Below, piece after piece: positions 10,263 through 19,084 of a stretch of 64,000 nt of DNA. Source of the DNA: Smaragdicoccus niigatensis DSM 44881 = NBRC 103563 (lineage in GTDB: Bacteria > Actinomycetota > Actinomycetes > Mycobacteriales > Mycobacteriaceae); assembly GCF_000380645.1 (NCBI RefSeq), contig NZ_AQXZ01000018.1:744001-808000 (forward strand), given 5' to 3'. Every line of letters starts with the position of its first letter. The stretch's first letter is position 1. The notes under the pieces are model-generated. The model had not been told where the DNA came from. It made no database searches and worked only from the letters and a program-made list of their open reading frames with translations. Position numbers and translations under genes: made by a program.

Positions 10263-10703
10263 CTAGCGCGACGGCAACCGCACCACTTGCACGAAGAACT
10301 CGTCGATCTGACGAACCGCGTTGATGAACTGATCCAGATCGACCGGCTTGGTGACGTAGGCGTTGGCGTGCAATTTGTAGCTGCGCACGATGTCTTCCTC
10401 GGCTGACGAGGTCGTGAGAATGACGACCGGAATGTCGCAGAGTTCCGGGTTGGATTTGATCCTCTCCAGCAGTTCGCGCCCGTCGTACTTGGGCAGGTTC
10501 AAATCCAGTAAAACCAGGTCCGGGCGTGGTGCGTCGGCGAATTGTCCGCGTCGAAAGAGAAAGTCCAGTCCCTCTTCGCCATCCCGCGCGACGTGCAGGG
10601 TGTTCTTTATCTTGTTGTCCGCGAAAGCTTCTCGCGTGATGAGCTCATCGCCGGCATCGTCTTCGACCAACAGGATGTCGATCGGCTTGCCAGAGGAAAT
10701 CAC
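10263..10703 (-). CDS. Single-domain response regulator (Rcp1-like)
   Basis: The 146-residue protein is one receiver domain with no output domain. It shows the acidic pair in ILLVEDDAGDE, the phospho-acceptor Asp in LVLLDLNLPKYDG, Thr in VVILTTSSAEED and Lys in AYVTKPVDL. The KPVDLDQFINAVRQIDEFF end is characteristic of Rcp1-type regulators that partner phytochrome-like or CHASE3 kinases. The start is GTG 10703 with AAAGGAA upstream, and the GTGA overlaps the stop of the kinase gene. It is probably phosphorylated by that kinase. Confidence 0.88.
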   Translation of the reverse strand: MISSGKPIDILLVEDDAGDELITREAFADNKIKNTLHVARDGEEGLDFLFRRGQFADAPRPDLVLLDLNLPKYDGRELLERIKSNPELCDIPVVILTTSSAEEDIVRSYKLHANAYVTKPVDLDQFINAVRQIDEFFVQVVRLPSR

Positions 10704-12325
10704 GGGGCAATTCCTTTCATCATTTCGAGGGAGGTGTAACTAGCCCCGGGGAGGGTGAAGCAGAAGCGGGTGCCGTCGGTGTGCTCGTTGTCGATCCAGA
10801 TTCGGCCGCCGTGATGCTCGACGATCTTCTTGCACATTGCCAGACCGATTCCCGTGCCTGGGTATGCCTCGCGGCTGTGCAGGCGCTGGAAGATGATGAA
10901 AACCTTGTCGCTGAACTCTTCCGCGATACCGATTCCATTGTCGGACACCATCAGCACGAGTGAATCATCCGGGCCTTCGCCGGCGTGCCAGTCGATCACG
11001 ATGGTCGGCGCGGTGCCTGGCCGATGGAACTTCATGCCATTGGCGATGAGGTTCTGCCACAGCATCGTAAGGAGCGTGGGGTCGCCGGTCACATGCGGCA
11101 GCGGTCGATGACTACAAACGATTGTGGCGTCGTTCTCGCGGATCGCCGTCGACAGATTTCGCATCGCATCGTCGACGGTTGCGTCGAGGGCGACGTCTTC
11201 CGAGGTGACCGACTGCCGACCGACACGGGAGAACGAGAGCAGATCATTGATCAGCGTCTGCATCCGGCGGGCACCATCGACGGCGAAGTCGATGTACTGG
11301 ATTCCCCGCTCGTCGAGTTTGTCCGCGTACCGCTTCTGCAACAGCTGGCAGAACGATGCCACTTTGCGCAGTGGTTCCTGCAGGTCATGCGACGCGGTGA
11401 AGGCGAACTGTTCGAGTTCGGCGTTCGACCGTCGTAGCTCGACGGATTGCGCATCGAGGAATCGCGCCTGCCGCTCGACGGTTCGATGCTGCTCTTGCGA
11501 AAGCTGAAGCGCGGCGACCAAGCGGCCGCGCATGGCTTCGACCGCCACCCCGATGTCGAAGATGTCCCGTGGACCCTGCGGATCGATGGACTCGTCGAAG
11601 TTTCCCTCCGTCGTCCGTCGACACGCGGCCGCGAGATTGGCCAGTGGCCGCGTCACCGCAACGCGAACCAGGACCGCCAGCAGTATCGACGTCGCGAAGA
11701 ACACCCCGACCGTCGCCGCCAAGACACTGTCTCGAAGGTGCCGGGTCTGCGTGAGCTCACCGATGCGGACGGCGCGTACGTCGCTGATCTGGGCGTTCAG
11801 CTGATCCATCTTCGCCCGCACCGTGTCGAACGCCGACTTGCCGGCCATTGCGAGCTGGGCGTCGATGAGTTTCGGCGAACCCGGCACGACGTTGGCAAGC
11901 ACCGGATCGACATAATCGGCACGCCAGGTGTCGGCCGCGCGCTCGACCTCGATGACCGACTTCACGAGTCCCGGGTCGTCGACGAGTAACTGCTCGAGTT
12001 CTCGGACATGCGTGTCCTCGGTTTTGCGGCCGGTCTCGTACGGTTCGAGGAATTGCGGATCAGCGGTGATGGCGTAGCCGCGAGTGGCCGTCTCCTGGTC
12101 GATCAGCGCGCTTTGGAGTTGGAGGGCCGCGATTCGCGCCGGTTGAACGGTGAGAACCAATGCATTGGACCGGTCGTTCGACTGCTGGAGAAGCGCGATC
12201 CCGGCCACCATGCCGACCAACACGACAGCGCCCATGATCCCCAGCACCACATAGAGCCAGCCCTGGACGGAGAGCCGCGAGCGCTTGCGACGCTTGCGGT
12301 CGATCAGGTCCGACATGTCGGTCAT
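10700..12325 (-). CDS. CHASE3-HAMP sensor histidine kinase
   Basis: The 541-residue membrane kinase has a basic N-terminus, a first helix (WLYVVLGIMGAVVLVGMVAG, about 22-45), an extracytoplasmic CHASE3-type helical domain containing QETATRGYAITADPQFLEPY, a second helix near 210-232, and a HAMP segment. A coiled stretch leads to a HisKA domain with His in FTASHDLQEPLRKV. The catalytic domain has QNLIANGMKF (N box), DNGIGI (G1) and GTGIGLAMCKKIVEHHGG (G2). It sits between a phosphatase and a response regulator with 4-bp overlaps on both sides. The signal is unknown. Confidence 0.9.
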   Translation of the reverse strand: MTDMSDLIDRKRRKRSRLSVQGWLYVVLGIMGAVVLVGMVAGIALLQQSNDRSNALVLTVQPARIAALQLQSALIDQETATRGYAITADPQFLEPYETGRKTEDTHVRELEQLLVDDPGLVKSVIEVERAADTWRADYVDPVLANVVPGSPKLIDAQLAMAGKSAFDTVRAKMDQLNAQISDVRAVRIGELTQTRHLRDSVLAATVGVFFATSILLAVLVRVAVTRPLANLAAACRRTTEGNFDESIDPQGPRDIFDIGVAVEAMRGRLVAALQLSQEQHRTVERQARFLDAQSVELRRSNAELEQFAFTASHDLQEPLRKVASFCQLLQKRYADKLDERGIQYIDFAVDGARRMQTLINDLLSFSRVGRQSVTSEDVALDATVDDAMRNLSTAIRENDATIVCSHRPLPHVTGDPTLLTMLWQNLIANGMKFHRPGTAPTIVIDWHAGEGPDDSLVLMVSDNGIGIAEEFSDKVFIIFQRLHSREAYPGTGIGLAMCKKIVEHHGGRIWIDNEHTDGTRFCFTLPGASYTSLEMMKGIAP

Positions 12326-13509
12326 CGCGCGCCGTCCTCCTTGATTTGCAGCCGCAGGACGGCGACATCATCGCCGAATCCGCCGTAAGGGGCAGCGACC
12401 GCCTCTGCCGCGGAGATGAGTTCATCGACGAAGGCGCTGCCGCCCAACGACGCCAGCGGCTGAGCAAGACAAAGCAATCCCGCTTCGCCCAGGCGCTCAC
12501 GCGGACCGGAATGGCCCTCGAAGACGCCGTCGGTGAGCAGAACGAGCGCTTGGTCCGCGCGTAATTGCAGGCGATGAACCGGACGCTCGGAGGTACCCGG
12601 AATGCCGAGCGCCCGCCCCCTTGCCGTCTCCAACCAATCGACGGTTGTGGGTCCATGCATCATCATCGGGGGATGCCCCGCACGGACGGCGTCAACCCAC
12701 CCCGTGCGCGGATCGATCGTCAACGTCATCACCGTCGCGAACGTGAACCTGCCGGACCGTTCCGCTTCGAGGAGCCGATCCAGGTGCCGCAGGCACGGCG
12801 CACCGATGACATTGGCGATGACGAGCGCCCGCCAACCGATGCGAAGGGCGACACCGAGTGCGGCGGCGTCCGGCCCGTGGCCGCACACGTCTCCGATGAT
12901 CACGTGCACCAGGCCATCATCGGTCTGCACGACGTCGTAGAAGTCACCGCCAAGCAGGGCACTGGCCGCGCCTGGCCGATAGCGAGCCACGACCTCGACA
13001 CCAGAGTTGATACACGGCGTCGGGAGCAGACCGCGTTCGAGCCGTGCGTTCTCCTCGGCACGGAGTTGGCTCGCCTGCAGTGCCGCCGCCGTCTTTTCGG
13101 CGTTCTTGCGCTCGATCGCGTAGTGCAACGCGCGGCGCAGACCATCGGCCTCGACGCGGCCCTTGACCAAGTAGTCTTGCGCACCCGCAGCGACCGCGCT
13201 GGCACCGAAGCCCTGGTCTGCAAGCCCCGTGAACACCACCACGGGCACTTGCGGAGCCGACTCCTGGATGAGCTTCAAGGCGCCGATGCCATCCGCGTCC
13301 GGAAGGTGCAGATCGAGGAGAACGCAATCGGGAATGGTTACCGCGAGACGATCGCGCGCCGCACCGGCAGAGGCAACCCACTCGATGCGGATTTCGGGAG
13401 CGACATCGGCGATCAGGTCTTCGGCGAGGATGGCGTCGCCTTCGTCGTCCTCGACCAACAGAACCGAGATAAGCGGCGGCCGGGCACCGCTATCGCTGGT
13501 TGGTGCCAC
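12322..13509 (-). CDS. Receiver-PP2C (RsbU/SpoIIE-type) serine phosphatase
   Basis: The protein has 395 residues. An N-terminal receiver domain (VLLVEDDEGDAILAEDL, CVLLDLHLPDADG, YLVKG) is joined by a coiled helix to a PP2C phosphatase with LGGDFYDVV, IGDVCGHGPDAA and a GFGDDVAVL ending, the metal-binding Asp positions of SpoIIE-type enzymes. Such proteins dephosphorylate anti-anti-sigma factors in partner-switching. No anti-sigma or anti-anti-sigma gene is adjacent. Three consecutive GTG codons begin at 13515; the one at 13509 is best spaced from AAAGGAG. It heads the three-gene operon. Confidence 0.88.
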   Translation of the reverse strand: MAPTSDSGARPPLISVLLVEDDEGDAILAEDLIADVAPEIRIEWVASAGAARDRLAVTIPDCVLLDLHLPDADGIGALKLIQESAPQVPVVVFTGLADQGFGASAVAAGAQDYLVKGRVEADGLRRALHYAIERKNAEKTAAALQASQLRAEENARLERGLLPTPCINSGVEVVARYRPGAASALLGGDFYDVVQTDDGLVHVIIGDVCGHGPDAAALGVALRIGWRALVIANVIGAPCLRHLDRLLEAERSGRFTFATVMTLTIDPRTGWVDAVRAGHPPMMMHGPTTVDWLETARGRALGIPGTSERPVHRLQLRADQALVLLTDGVFEGHSGPRERLGEAGLLCLAQPLASLGGSAFVDELISAAEAVAAPYGGFGDDVAVLRLQIKEDGAR

Positions 13510-13604
13510 CACCACTCCTTTGCGCAGACGAAATGATGCCCCCGACTGCTTGAGAGCGAAACTCAGTATGCGGGAAAGGCTCTACCAAAATCCAAAGACG
13601 AACA

Positions 13605-14210
13605 TCAATCCCGCAGCGTCAACGCCTGATCGACCGTCTTTGCCCACCGACGCGTGACCTGACCTCGACGGACCGAGTCATCGGTGAGCATGTCGGCCAG
13701 CCCAAGACCGCGCGCGAGGTCGAGGGTCGCTTGAACGAGTTCATGACCAACGCGGTCGTCCTTGGCGACGCCAAGAGCGGTAGCCGTCATCTTGTGCGCA
13801 ACCCGTCCGAACTTCGCCTCAAGGGGGACGATGCGCTCCTTGAGCGCCGGGTCGGCGGCCGCGGCGGTCCAGACGTGCAGCGCCGCTTTGAACATTGGAC
13901 TCGTGTAGTACTCGATGATCGCGCGCACGACAGCCTCGGTCTTGTTAGTACCCACGGGCAGGCTTTGAGCTTCGGCCATCGCCTGGCCCATTCGGATCTC
14001 GAACATGTACTCGAGCGCGGCCGTGATGAGGTCTTCCCTCGTCGGAAAGTGATGCTGAGCCGCGCCGCGCGAAACGCCGGCGCGCTCAGCCACCACTGCC
14101 ACCGTCGTCGGACCCCATCCCTGGTCGGCCAACGACTCGATCGTGGCCTCGAGGAGCCGCTGCCGGGTCGCCCGGCTGCGGTCCTGCTTCGGCTCACGAG
14201 TTTGGGTCAC
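13605..14210 (-). CDS. TetR family regulator of the fadE-echA and acyl-CoA carboxylase operons
   Basis: The 201-residue protein has a basic start (EPKQDRSRATRQRLLEATIE) and a TetR helix-turn-helix (TTVAVVAERAGVSRGAAQHHFPTREDL, about residues 35-62), then an effector domain containing IRMGQAMAEAQSLP. It is the last gene of a fadE-echA-tetR operon, 11 bp after echA. The only palindrome at the operon front, AATCAAGCATGCTTGATT, recurs before the carboxylase operon at 41516-41533, so this protein is the obvious candidate to bind both. The inducer would be an acyl-CoA; that is inference. Confidence 0.88.
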   Translation of the reverse strand: MTQTREPKQDRSRATRQRLLEATIESLADQGWGPTTVAVVAERAGVSRGAAQHHFPTREDLITAALEYMFEIRMGQAMAEAQSLPVGTNKTEAVVRAIIEYYTSPMFKAALHVWTAAAADPALKERIVPLEAKFGRVAHKMTATALGVAKDDRVGHELVQATLDLARGLGLADMLTDDSVRRGQVTRRWAKTVDQALTLRD

Positions 14211-14221
14211 GACAACTGACC

Positions 14222-14989
14222 CTACTGTGCCCAGCTCGGCGGCCGCTTCTGGAAGAAGGCGGTGATGCCCTCGATGGACTCCGGGCTGCCGAAGAACGCC
14301 GCCGATTTGCGTGCAAGGTCCTCAGCCGTGCTGTCGATCTCGGCGAGAATCGGCCCGTTGACGAGCTTCTTCGCCTCAGCGAGCGCGATCGGGCCACCCT
14401 GCCGGAGTTCGTCGCAGAGCTTCTTCGCTTCGGTCTGCGGGTCGTCGACCGCAGCCGTGATGAGCCCGATCTGCTCGGCCGTCGCCGCGTCGAACTTCTC
14501 TCCGGTCAGGACATACCGCGTCCACGCCCGTGACGTCAGGCGGGGCTTGAGCGTCAGCGAGATCATGAACACGACGACGCCGATCCGGACCTCGGTGAGA
14601 GCGAAGGTACTCTGCGGACCCGCGACGACAAGGTCGCACGCACCGACAATGCCCATCCCACCTGCGCGAACGTTGCCGTCGATCACAGCCACGACCGGCT
14701 TCGGCGAGGCCACGATCGCCCGCAGGATGTCGATCATCCAGCGCACTCGGGTGTCGGCCGCCGACGCCGGATCGCTGCCGACGGCCTCCTTGAGGTCAGC
14801 ACCGGCGCAGAACGTGTTTCCCGTGTGGGTCAGCACGATCACGCGGGCCGAGTCGTCGGCGTTGGCGGTCTCGATGAACTCGAGGAGTTCGCGGACCAGC
14901 ACCGACGACAACGCGTTGCGATTCTGCGGCGAATCGAGGGTGATGGTCGCGATGCCACCCTCGATCGCCAGCTTGACGCGGTCGCCCAT
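14222..14989 (-). CDS. Enoyl-CoA hydratase/isomerase family protein (echA7-like)
   Basis: The 255-residue crotonase-fold protein would hydrate an enoyl-CoA intermediate. CoA-binding and oxyanion-hole segments are seen as NRNALSS, CAGADLKEA and VIDGNVRAGGMGIVGACDLVVA. The usual GxxxGGG loop reads GNVRAGGMG, keeping the second backbone-NH region. It starts 1 bp after the fadE stop. The fadE-echA order matches Rv0972c-Rv0971c (fadE12-echA7) of M. tuberculosis, where accA2 and accD2 lie directly next to them; here those genes are about 18 kb away. The substrate may be a methyl-branched or isoprenoid acyl-CoA. Confidence 0.85.
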   Translation of the reverse strand: MGDRVKLAIEGGIATITLDSPQNRNALSSVLVRELLEFIETANADDSARVIVLTHTGNTFCAGADLKEAVGSDPASAADTRVRWMIDILRAIVASPKPVVAVIDGNVRAGGMGIVGACDLVVAGPQSTFALTEVRIGVVVFMISLTLKPRLTSRAWTRYVLTGEKFDAATAEQIGLITAAVDDPQTEAKKLCDELRQGGPIALAEAKKLVNGPILAEIDSTAEDLARKSAAFFGSPESIEGITAFFQKRPPSWAQ

Positions 14990-14990
14990 G

Positions 14991-16163
14991 TCAGTAGCTC
15001 TTCGGCAGGCCGAGCGTGTGCATCGAGACGAAGTTCAGGATCATCTCGCGGCTGACCGGAGCAACCCGCATGATGCGGAGTGCACCGAGCAGCGAGGCGA
15101 GGCCGACGTCGCTGGTCAGACCCGAACCACCGTGCGTCTGAATCGCCCGGTCGAGGGCCGAGATGGCGGCTTCCGCGCCGGCATACTTCGCCATGTTCGC
15201 GCACTCGGCCGCGCCGAAGTCGTCGCCCGCGTCGTACAGCGAGGCCGCCTTCTGCATCATCAGCTTGGCGAGTTCGAGCTCGATCTTGTTCTGCGCAAGC
15301 GGGTGCGAGATGCCCTGGTGCGAACCGATCGGCTGCCCCTTCCACACCGTGCGCTCCTTCGCGTACTGCACGGCGCGATTGACGGCGAAGTTACCGAGAC
15401 CGATGCCGAACGCCGCACCCATGACGCGCTCCGGGTTCAGCCCCGCGAACAGCTGCATCAGCGCAGCATCTTCCTGACCGACGAGAGCATCGGCCGGAAC
15501 TCGGACGTCGTCGAGGAAGAGAGTGAACTGGTTGTCCGGCTCCCAGATGTCGAGCTCCTGCACGGTCTTGTTGAAGCCCGGCAGGTTCGGGTCGACGAGG
15601 AACAGTGCCGGCTTGAGGTGCCCGGTCTTGTTGTCCGCGGTGCGCGAGACGATGAGGACAGCATCCGACTGGTCGACCCCGGTGATGTAGATCTTCTGCC
15701 CGCGCAGAATCCAGTCCGAGCCGTCGCGGGTCGCGGTGGTGGTGATCTTGTGGCTGTTCGAGCCGGCATCGGGTTCGGTGATACCGAAGGCACAGATCTT
15801 GGAGCCGTCGGCCATACCCGGCAGCCACTCCTTCTTCTGCTCCTCGGTGCCGTACTTCGCGAGGATCGTGCCGACGATCGCCGGGGACACGACCATCATG
15901 AGCAGACCAGCGCCGGTCTGCGTGGCGAGTTCCTCCTCGACGAGCGCGAGTTCATAGAGCCCTGCGCCACCGCCGCCGTACTCCTCGGGCAGGTTGACAC
16001 CAAGGAAACCGGCCTGACCAGCGTCCTTCCACAGCTCGGTGAGCGGCTCATGGGCCTTGACCTTCGCCCGGACATAGTCCTCGAAGGTGTACTTCTTGGC
16101 CAGCGAACGGACCGCCTCGCGGAGGTCCTTCTGCTCTTGCGTCTCGATGAACGTCTGCGTCAT
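14991..16163 (-). CDS. Acyl-CoA dehydrogenase (fadE12-like)
   Basis: The 390-residue FAD-dependent dehydrogenase introduces a 2,3-double bond into an acyl-CoA. Family landmarks are LPEEYGGGGAGL, FGITEPDAGSNSHKITTTA (FAD/substrate loop), GQKIYITG, and a C-terminal QTHGGSGLTSDVGLA region where the QxxGGxG flavin motif lies. The start is ATG 16161-16163, about 95 bp downstream of the palindromic operator, so it is the first gene of the TetR-controlled operon. The substrate is not readable; regulon membership with AtuA-like and carboxylase genes suggests a branched or terpenoid acid. Confidence 0.9.
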   Translation of the reverse strand: MTQTFIETQEQKDLREAVRSLAKKYTFEDYVRAKVKAHEPLTELWKDAGQAGFLGVNLPEEYGGGGAGLYELALVEEELATQTGAGLLMMVVSPAIVGTILAKYGTEEQKKEWLPGMADGSKICAFGITEPDAGSNSHKITTTATRDGSDWILRGQKIYITGVDQSDAVLIVSRTADNKTGHLKPALFLVDPNLPGFNKTVQELDIWEPDNQFTLFLDDVRVPADALVGQEDAALMQLFAGLNPERVMGAAFGIGLGNFAVNRAVQYAKERTVWKGQPIGSHQGISHPLAQNKIELELAKLMMQKAASLYDAGDDFGAAECANMAKYAGAEAAISALDRAIQTHGGSGLTSDVGLASLLGALRIMRVAPVSREMILNFVSMHTLGLPKSY

Positions 16164-16257
16164 TGCTCGTCACTTTCGTCGGTGCGTCAGCCTCGCCGGC
16201 ACGGTCGTCAGACACACGGACCGGCTCGACGATGAGCCAACCACTCGCTCGAAAGAA

Positions 16258-16275
16258 AATCAAGCATGCTTGATT
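16258..16275. promoter_or_regulatory. 18-bp palindromic operator, copy 1
   Basis: AATCAAGCATGCTTGATT is a perfect palindrome followed by a T-run, located between the fadE start (16163) and the divergent GST-like gene. The same 18-mer with one base changed, plus the same flanking AA and GTTTTT bases, occurs at 41516-41533 before the carboxylase operon. It is probably the site of the TetR encoded at 13605-14210, and it may also affect the rightward gene. Confidence 0.8.
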
Positions 16276-16325
16276 GTTTTTTGCGGCGCCGGTCGACAAA
16301 TCTCTTGATCCGTACGCTCGAAGTC

Positions 16326-17294
16326 ATGGCACAGGCGACGTTCGTGACCAAGGGGCGTGGCTTCGAACGGGATATGAAGTACATCCCGGATCGGATCACC
16401 GCACACAAGGGATGCTCGGCAGATCCGTTTCATCCCGAAGTGCACGCGCCGACCTGGCCGGTCGAACCGGACCGGTATCGGCTGATTGCCGCGCGCGCCT
16501 GTCCGTGGGCCAACCGTGCCATCATCGTGCGCAAACTTCTGGGACTCGAAGATGCGATCTCGATGGGCCTGTGCGCGCCCACGCATGACGACCGAAGCTG
16601 GAACTTCGGCCTGGACCCCGGCAACGTCGATCCGGTTCTCGGTTACGAACGCCTCCAGGAGGCGTATTTCGCGCGCATCCCGGACTATCCGCGGGGCATC
16701 ACGGTGCCGGCCATCGTCGACATCCCGACGCGTTCGGTCGTCACCAACGACTTTCCGTGGATCACACACGACATGTTCTTCGAGTGGCGCGATCACCACT
16801 CCCCAACCGCCCCGAGCCTCTGGCCCGACGACTGCCGCGAGGAGATGGATCAGGTCATGGAACGGGTGTTCACCGAGGTCAACAACGGTGTCTACCGGTG
16901 CGGATTCGCAGGCTCACAAGAGGCATACGACGAGGCGTTCCACCGCCTGTGGGCGGCGATGGACTGGCTCGAAGAGCGATTGGCCGATCGGCGGTACCTC
17001 CTGGGCGACGCGATCACCGAGGCCGACGTGCGGTTGTTCACCACTCTTGCCAGGTTTGACGCGGTCTACCACGGCCACTTCAAGTGCAATCGGAACAAGC
17101 TGACCGAAATGCCGAACCTCTGGGGCTATGCGCGCGATCTGTTTCAGACCCCGGGATTCGGCGAGACGATCGATTTCGAGCAGATCAAGCAGCACTACTA
17201 CATCGTTCACAGCGAGATCAACCCGAGCGGAATCGTCCCGGATGGCCCGGACGTGAGTGGCTGGCACACGCCACACCGGCGCGGTCAGAAGTAG
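16326..17294 (+). CDS. Glutathionyl-hydroquinone reductase-like GST (ECM4/YqjG family)
   Basis: The 322-residue protein belongs to the Xi-class GST family: an N-terminal thioredoxin-like domain with the catalytic Cys in RACPWANRA, and a helical C-terminal domain (DWLEERLADRRYLLGDAITEADVRLFTTL). Family motifs TVPAIVDIPTRSVVTND and ECM4-type LWGYARDLFQTPGF are present. These enzymes reduce thiol-hydroquinone adducts. Actinobacteria use mycothiol rather than glutathione, so the thiol here may be mycothiol; that is inference. I chose ATG 16326 because the upstream in-frame codon lies in the operator. It converges on the next gene with a 10-nt overlap. Confidence 0.85.
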   Translation: MAQATFVTKGRGFERDMKYIPDRITAHKGCSADPFHPEVHAPTWPVEPDRYRLIAARACPWANRAIIVRKLLGLEDAISMGLCAPTHDDRSWNFGLDPGNVDPVLGYERLQEAYFARIPDYPRGITVPAIVDIPTRSVVTNDFPWITHDMFFEWRDHHSPTAPSLWPDDCREEMDQVMERVFTEVNNGVYRCGFAGSQEAYDEAFHRLWAAMDWLEERLADRRYLLGDAITEADVRLFTTLARFDAVYHGHFKCNRNKLTEMPNLWGYARDLFQTPGFGETIDFEQIKQHYYIVHSEINPSGIVPDGPDVSGWHTPHRRGQK

Positions 17295-18763
17295 GAACTC
17301 AGCTTCCGCCCAAGCCCTTCGCGCTTGATGGTGGCCAGCACGATCTCCCGATCCGACGGGATGAGGTGCTGCATCCAGGCGTCCACCGCCCGCTGCCGAA
17401 GGTCCTCTTTCTGGCCCGCGAGCATTCTCAGCAGCGGCGGCCACAACTGTTCCGCGGTCGCCAGCGGCGCAATGCGGACGGCCAGTCCGTCGCCTCGCTC
17501 GAGCAGCATCTCGAGGATCAACGTCTGGATCTGCGGATCGGTCCGCTCCCCGATCGCGAGCAGGCCATTCCACACCGTGTCGTTCGGGTAGGTCGCGATC
17601 GCGTCGACCGCACCGGCGAGGATCTCACGGTCATGCAGCAGCGGTGCCCAAGCCTTCGCGACGCGCTCCTGCAGCTTGACGGACTGCCCGGCGAACATCT
17701 TGAGCAACGGCGCCCACAATTCCTGTTCCGTGGCCAAGCCGGCGATGCGCTCCGGCAATCCCCCGCCGAATGCGAGGACCCGCTCCAGCACCCCTTGCTG
17801 CAGATCCGGCGTCGTCCGCGACATAACGCTAATGAGACCGCCCCAGATGCTGTCGTCCGTGTGCTGCGCCGCCGTTCGCACCGCAAGATCGAGGAAGTCC
17901 GGCTCGGCGATGATCGGGTTCTCGGCAACTCGATCCATCGCAAATGGCGTCAGGCTCTTGACCAGGACAAAAAGGTCGTCGAGCACGCCCTCGGCGATGA
18001 AGGTGCGAATGAGATCAGTGACGACCGCCTGTTCGGTCTCGCCGAACAGCACGTCACCGACGATGCCGATGAGCGGCGGATCGATCCGCGACATGACCGA
18101 CAACGCCGCAAGTCGAAGGTCTTTCGGTCCGTTGGCGACGGTCCTGATCATGCGGTGAATGCGATCCTTCGATGCCGACAAAACCACGCCGACGACCTCG
18201 CTGAGCACGCGCGCGTCGTAGACGTACGCACCCGACCGGATGAGAGCTTCGTCGTCGTCGATCCCGGCTTCGACGGCAAGGATCAGCTCGTGCGTCGCCG
18301 ACGCCACGAAAAGTCCGCCCGTGGTGTAGTCGCCGCGCCGGAGAATCTCTCGCGCAATCTCGACGACCGGTCCGGGCGGCGCAAGGTGCGCAACGTGATC
18401 GACCGCGCGCGGATCGATATAGGGCGCGGCGGAGGCGGCATAGGCAGGCTTGAGCATCGGCATCGCGACCGCAACCTTCTTCGGGTGCGCCATGGCGATT
18501 GCACCAGCGGCACGTCCCGCCATCTCCGGCGGCACGATCTTCTGCACGATCGGCAGCGCGATGCGCAGCGGCACGAGCGGCACCATCATGCTCATCAGCT
18601 TGAAGACGTCGGCGTTTTCGTCGAAGAGGATGCCGGAGATGCGTTCCCGCAGCTCATTGAGCTTGTCCGCGCCGAGGCGCTCGAGCCCGGCGATCTCCGA
18701 CTGGTCGACGTGGAGCAACGTGGCGAGCAGCATCATCTGCGCGCGGACGACGAGTTCGCTCAC
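17285..18763 (-). CDS. Helical-repeat protein of unknown function with a tandem duplication
   Basis: The 492-residue protein is not recognised. Its C-terminal third contains two copies of an ~88-residue unit (about 304-394 and 395-480). Each has (D)xxWxGL near its start, then ERIAGLATEQELWAPLLKM or VRIAPLATAEQLWPPLLRM, then a helical LQERVAKAW/LRQRAVDAW segment. A weaker third copy may begin near residue 200. This suggests an alpha-solenoid (HEAT/ARM-like) scaffold. Residues 60-115 are hydrophobic and Ala/Pro-rich and might touch membranes. It overlaps the upstream 74-codon gene by 4 nt, so the two proteins probably work together. Confidence 0.7.
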   Translation of the reverse strand: MSELVVRAQMMLLATLLHVDQSEIAGLERLGADKLNELRERISGILFDENADVFKLMSMMVPLVPLRIALPIVQKIVPPEMAGRAAGAIAMAHPKKVAVAMPMLKPAYAASAAPYIDPRAVDHVAHLAPPGPVVEIAREILRRGDYTTGGLFVASATHELILAVEAGIDDDEALIRSGAYVYDARVLSEVVGVVLSASKDRIHRMIRTVANGPKDLRLAALSVMSRIDPPLIGIVGDVLFGETEQAVVTDLIRTFIAEGVLDDLFVLVKSLTPFAMDRVAENPIIAEPDFLDLAVRTAAQHTDDSIWGGLISVMSRTTPDLQQGVLERVLAFGGGLPERIAGLATEQELWAPLLKMFAGQSVKLQERVAKAWAPLLHDREILAGAVDAIATYPNDTVWNGLLAIGERTDPQIQTLILEMLLERGDGLAVRIAPLATAEQLWPPLLRMLAGQKEDLRQRAVDAWMQHLIPSDREIVLATIKREGLGRKLSSYF

Positions 18764-18984
18764 TTCAATCCACCAAACAGCACCGAACGAACCGGTCCAC
18801 GGAACACCCAGGGCAGCGCAGCGATCGTCTCGTCGATCGAATGGATAAGGGCCTTGCGTTCTTTGGTGTGTGCGTCCTTGATGAGCCGCAGCATCTTCTC
18901 CACCTCGTCATCGGTGAAGTCCGATAGCGCCCCCACGTCCCCGTGGAGCTCGTTCTTCAGTTGCCGACGTCGCTCACCGCTCAT
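18760..18984 (-). CDS. Small hypothetical protein coupled to the repeat protein
   Basis: This gene encodes 74 residues beginning MSGERRRQLKNELHGD, with AGGGGG at ideal spacing before the ATG at 18982-18984; a longer frame upstream has no such site. The middle is a charged amphipathic helix (DFTDDEVEKMLRLIKDAHTKERK) and the end is hydrophobic (ALPWVFRGPVRSVLFGGLK). Its stop overlaps the start of the repeat protein as ATGA. Function is unknown. Size and coupling suggest an adaptor or regulatory subunit of the larger protein. Confidence 0.6.
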   Translation of the reverse strand: MSGERRRQLKNELHGDVGALSDFTDDEVEKMLRLIKDAHTKERKALIHSIDETIAALPWVFRGPVRSVLFGGLK

Positions 18985-19048
18985 CTCATGCCCCCTAGCC
19001 GTTCCCATTGGAACACCTTCGGCTACCGGTAGACATACCAAAGTCTAA

Positions 19049-19073
19049 TTGCACTCCTACTTATAGAGTGCAA
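19049..19073. promoter_or_regulatory. Inverted-repeat operator upstream of the tetR-MMPL genes
   Basis: TTGCACTC (19049-19056) and GAGTGCAA (19066-19073) are perfect inverted arms separated by 9 bp that include TTATA, a possible -10. A further GAGTGCAAAAC copy lies at the start of the coding region (about 19093). The site begins 36 bp before the TetR ATG, so autoregulation is likely. Confidence 0.55.
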
Positions 19074-19084
19074 AACTGCACTGT

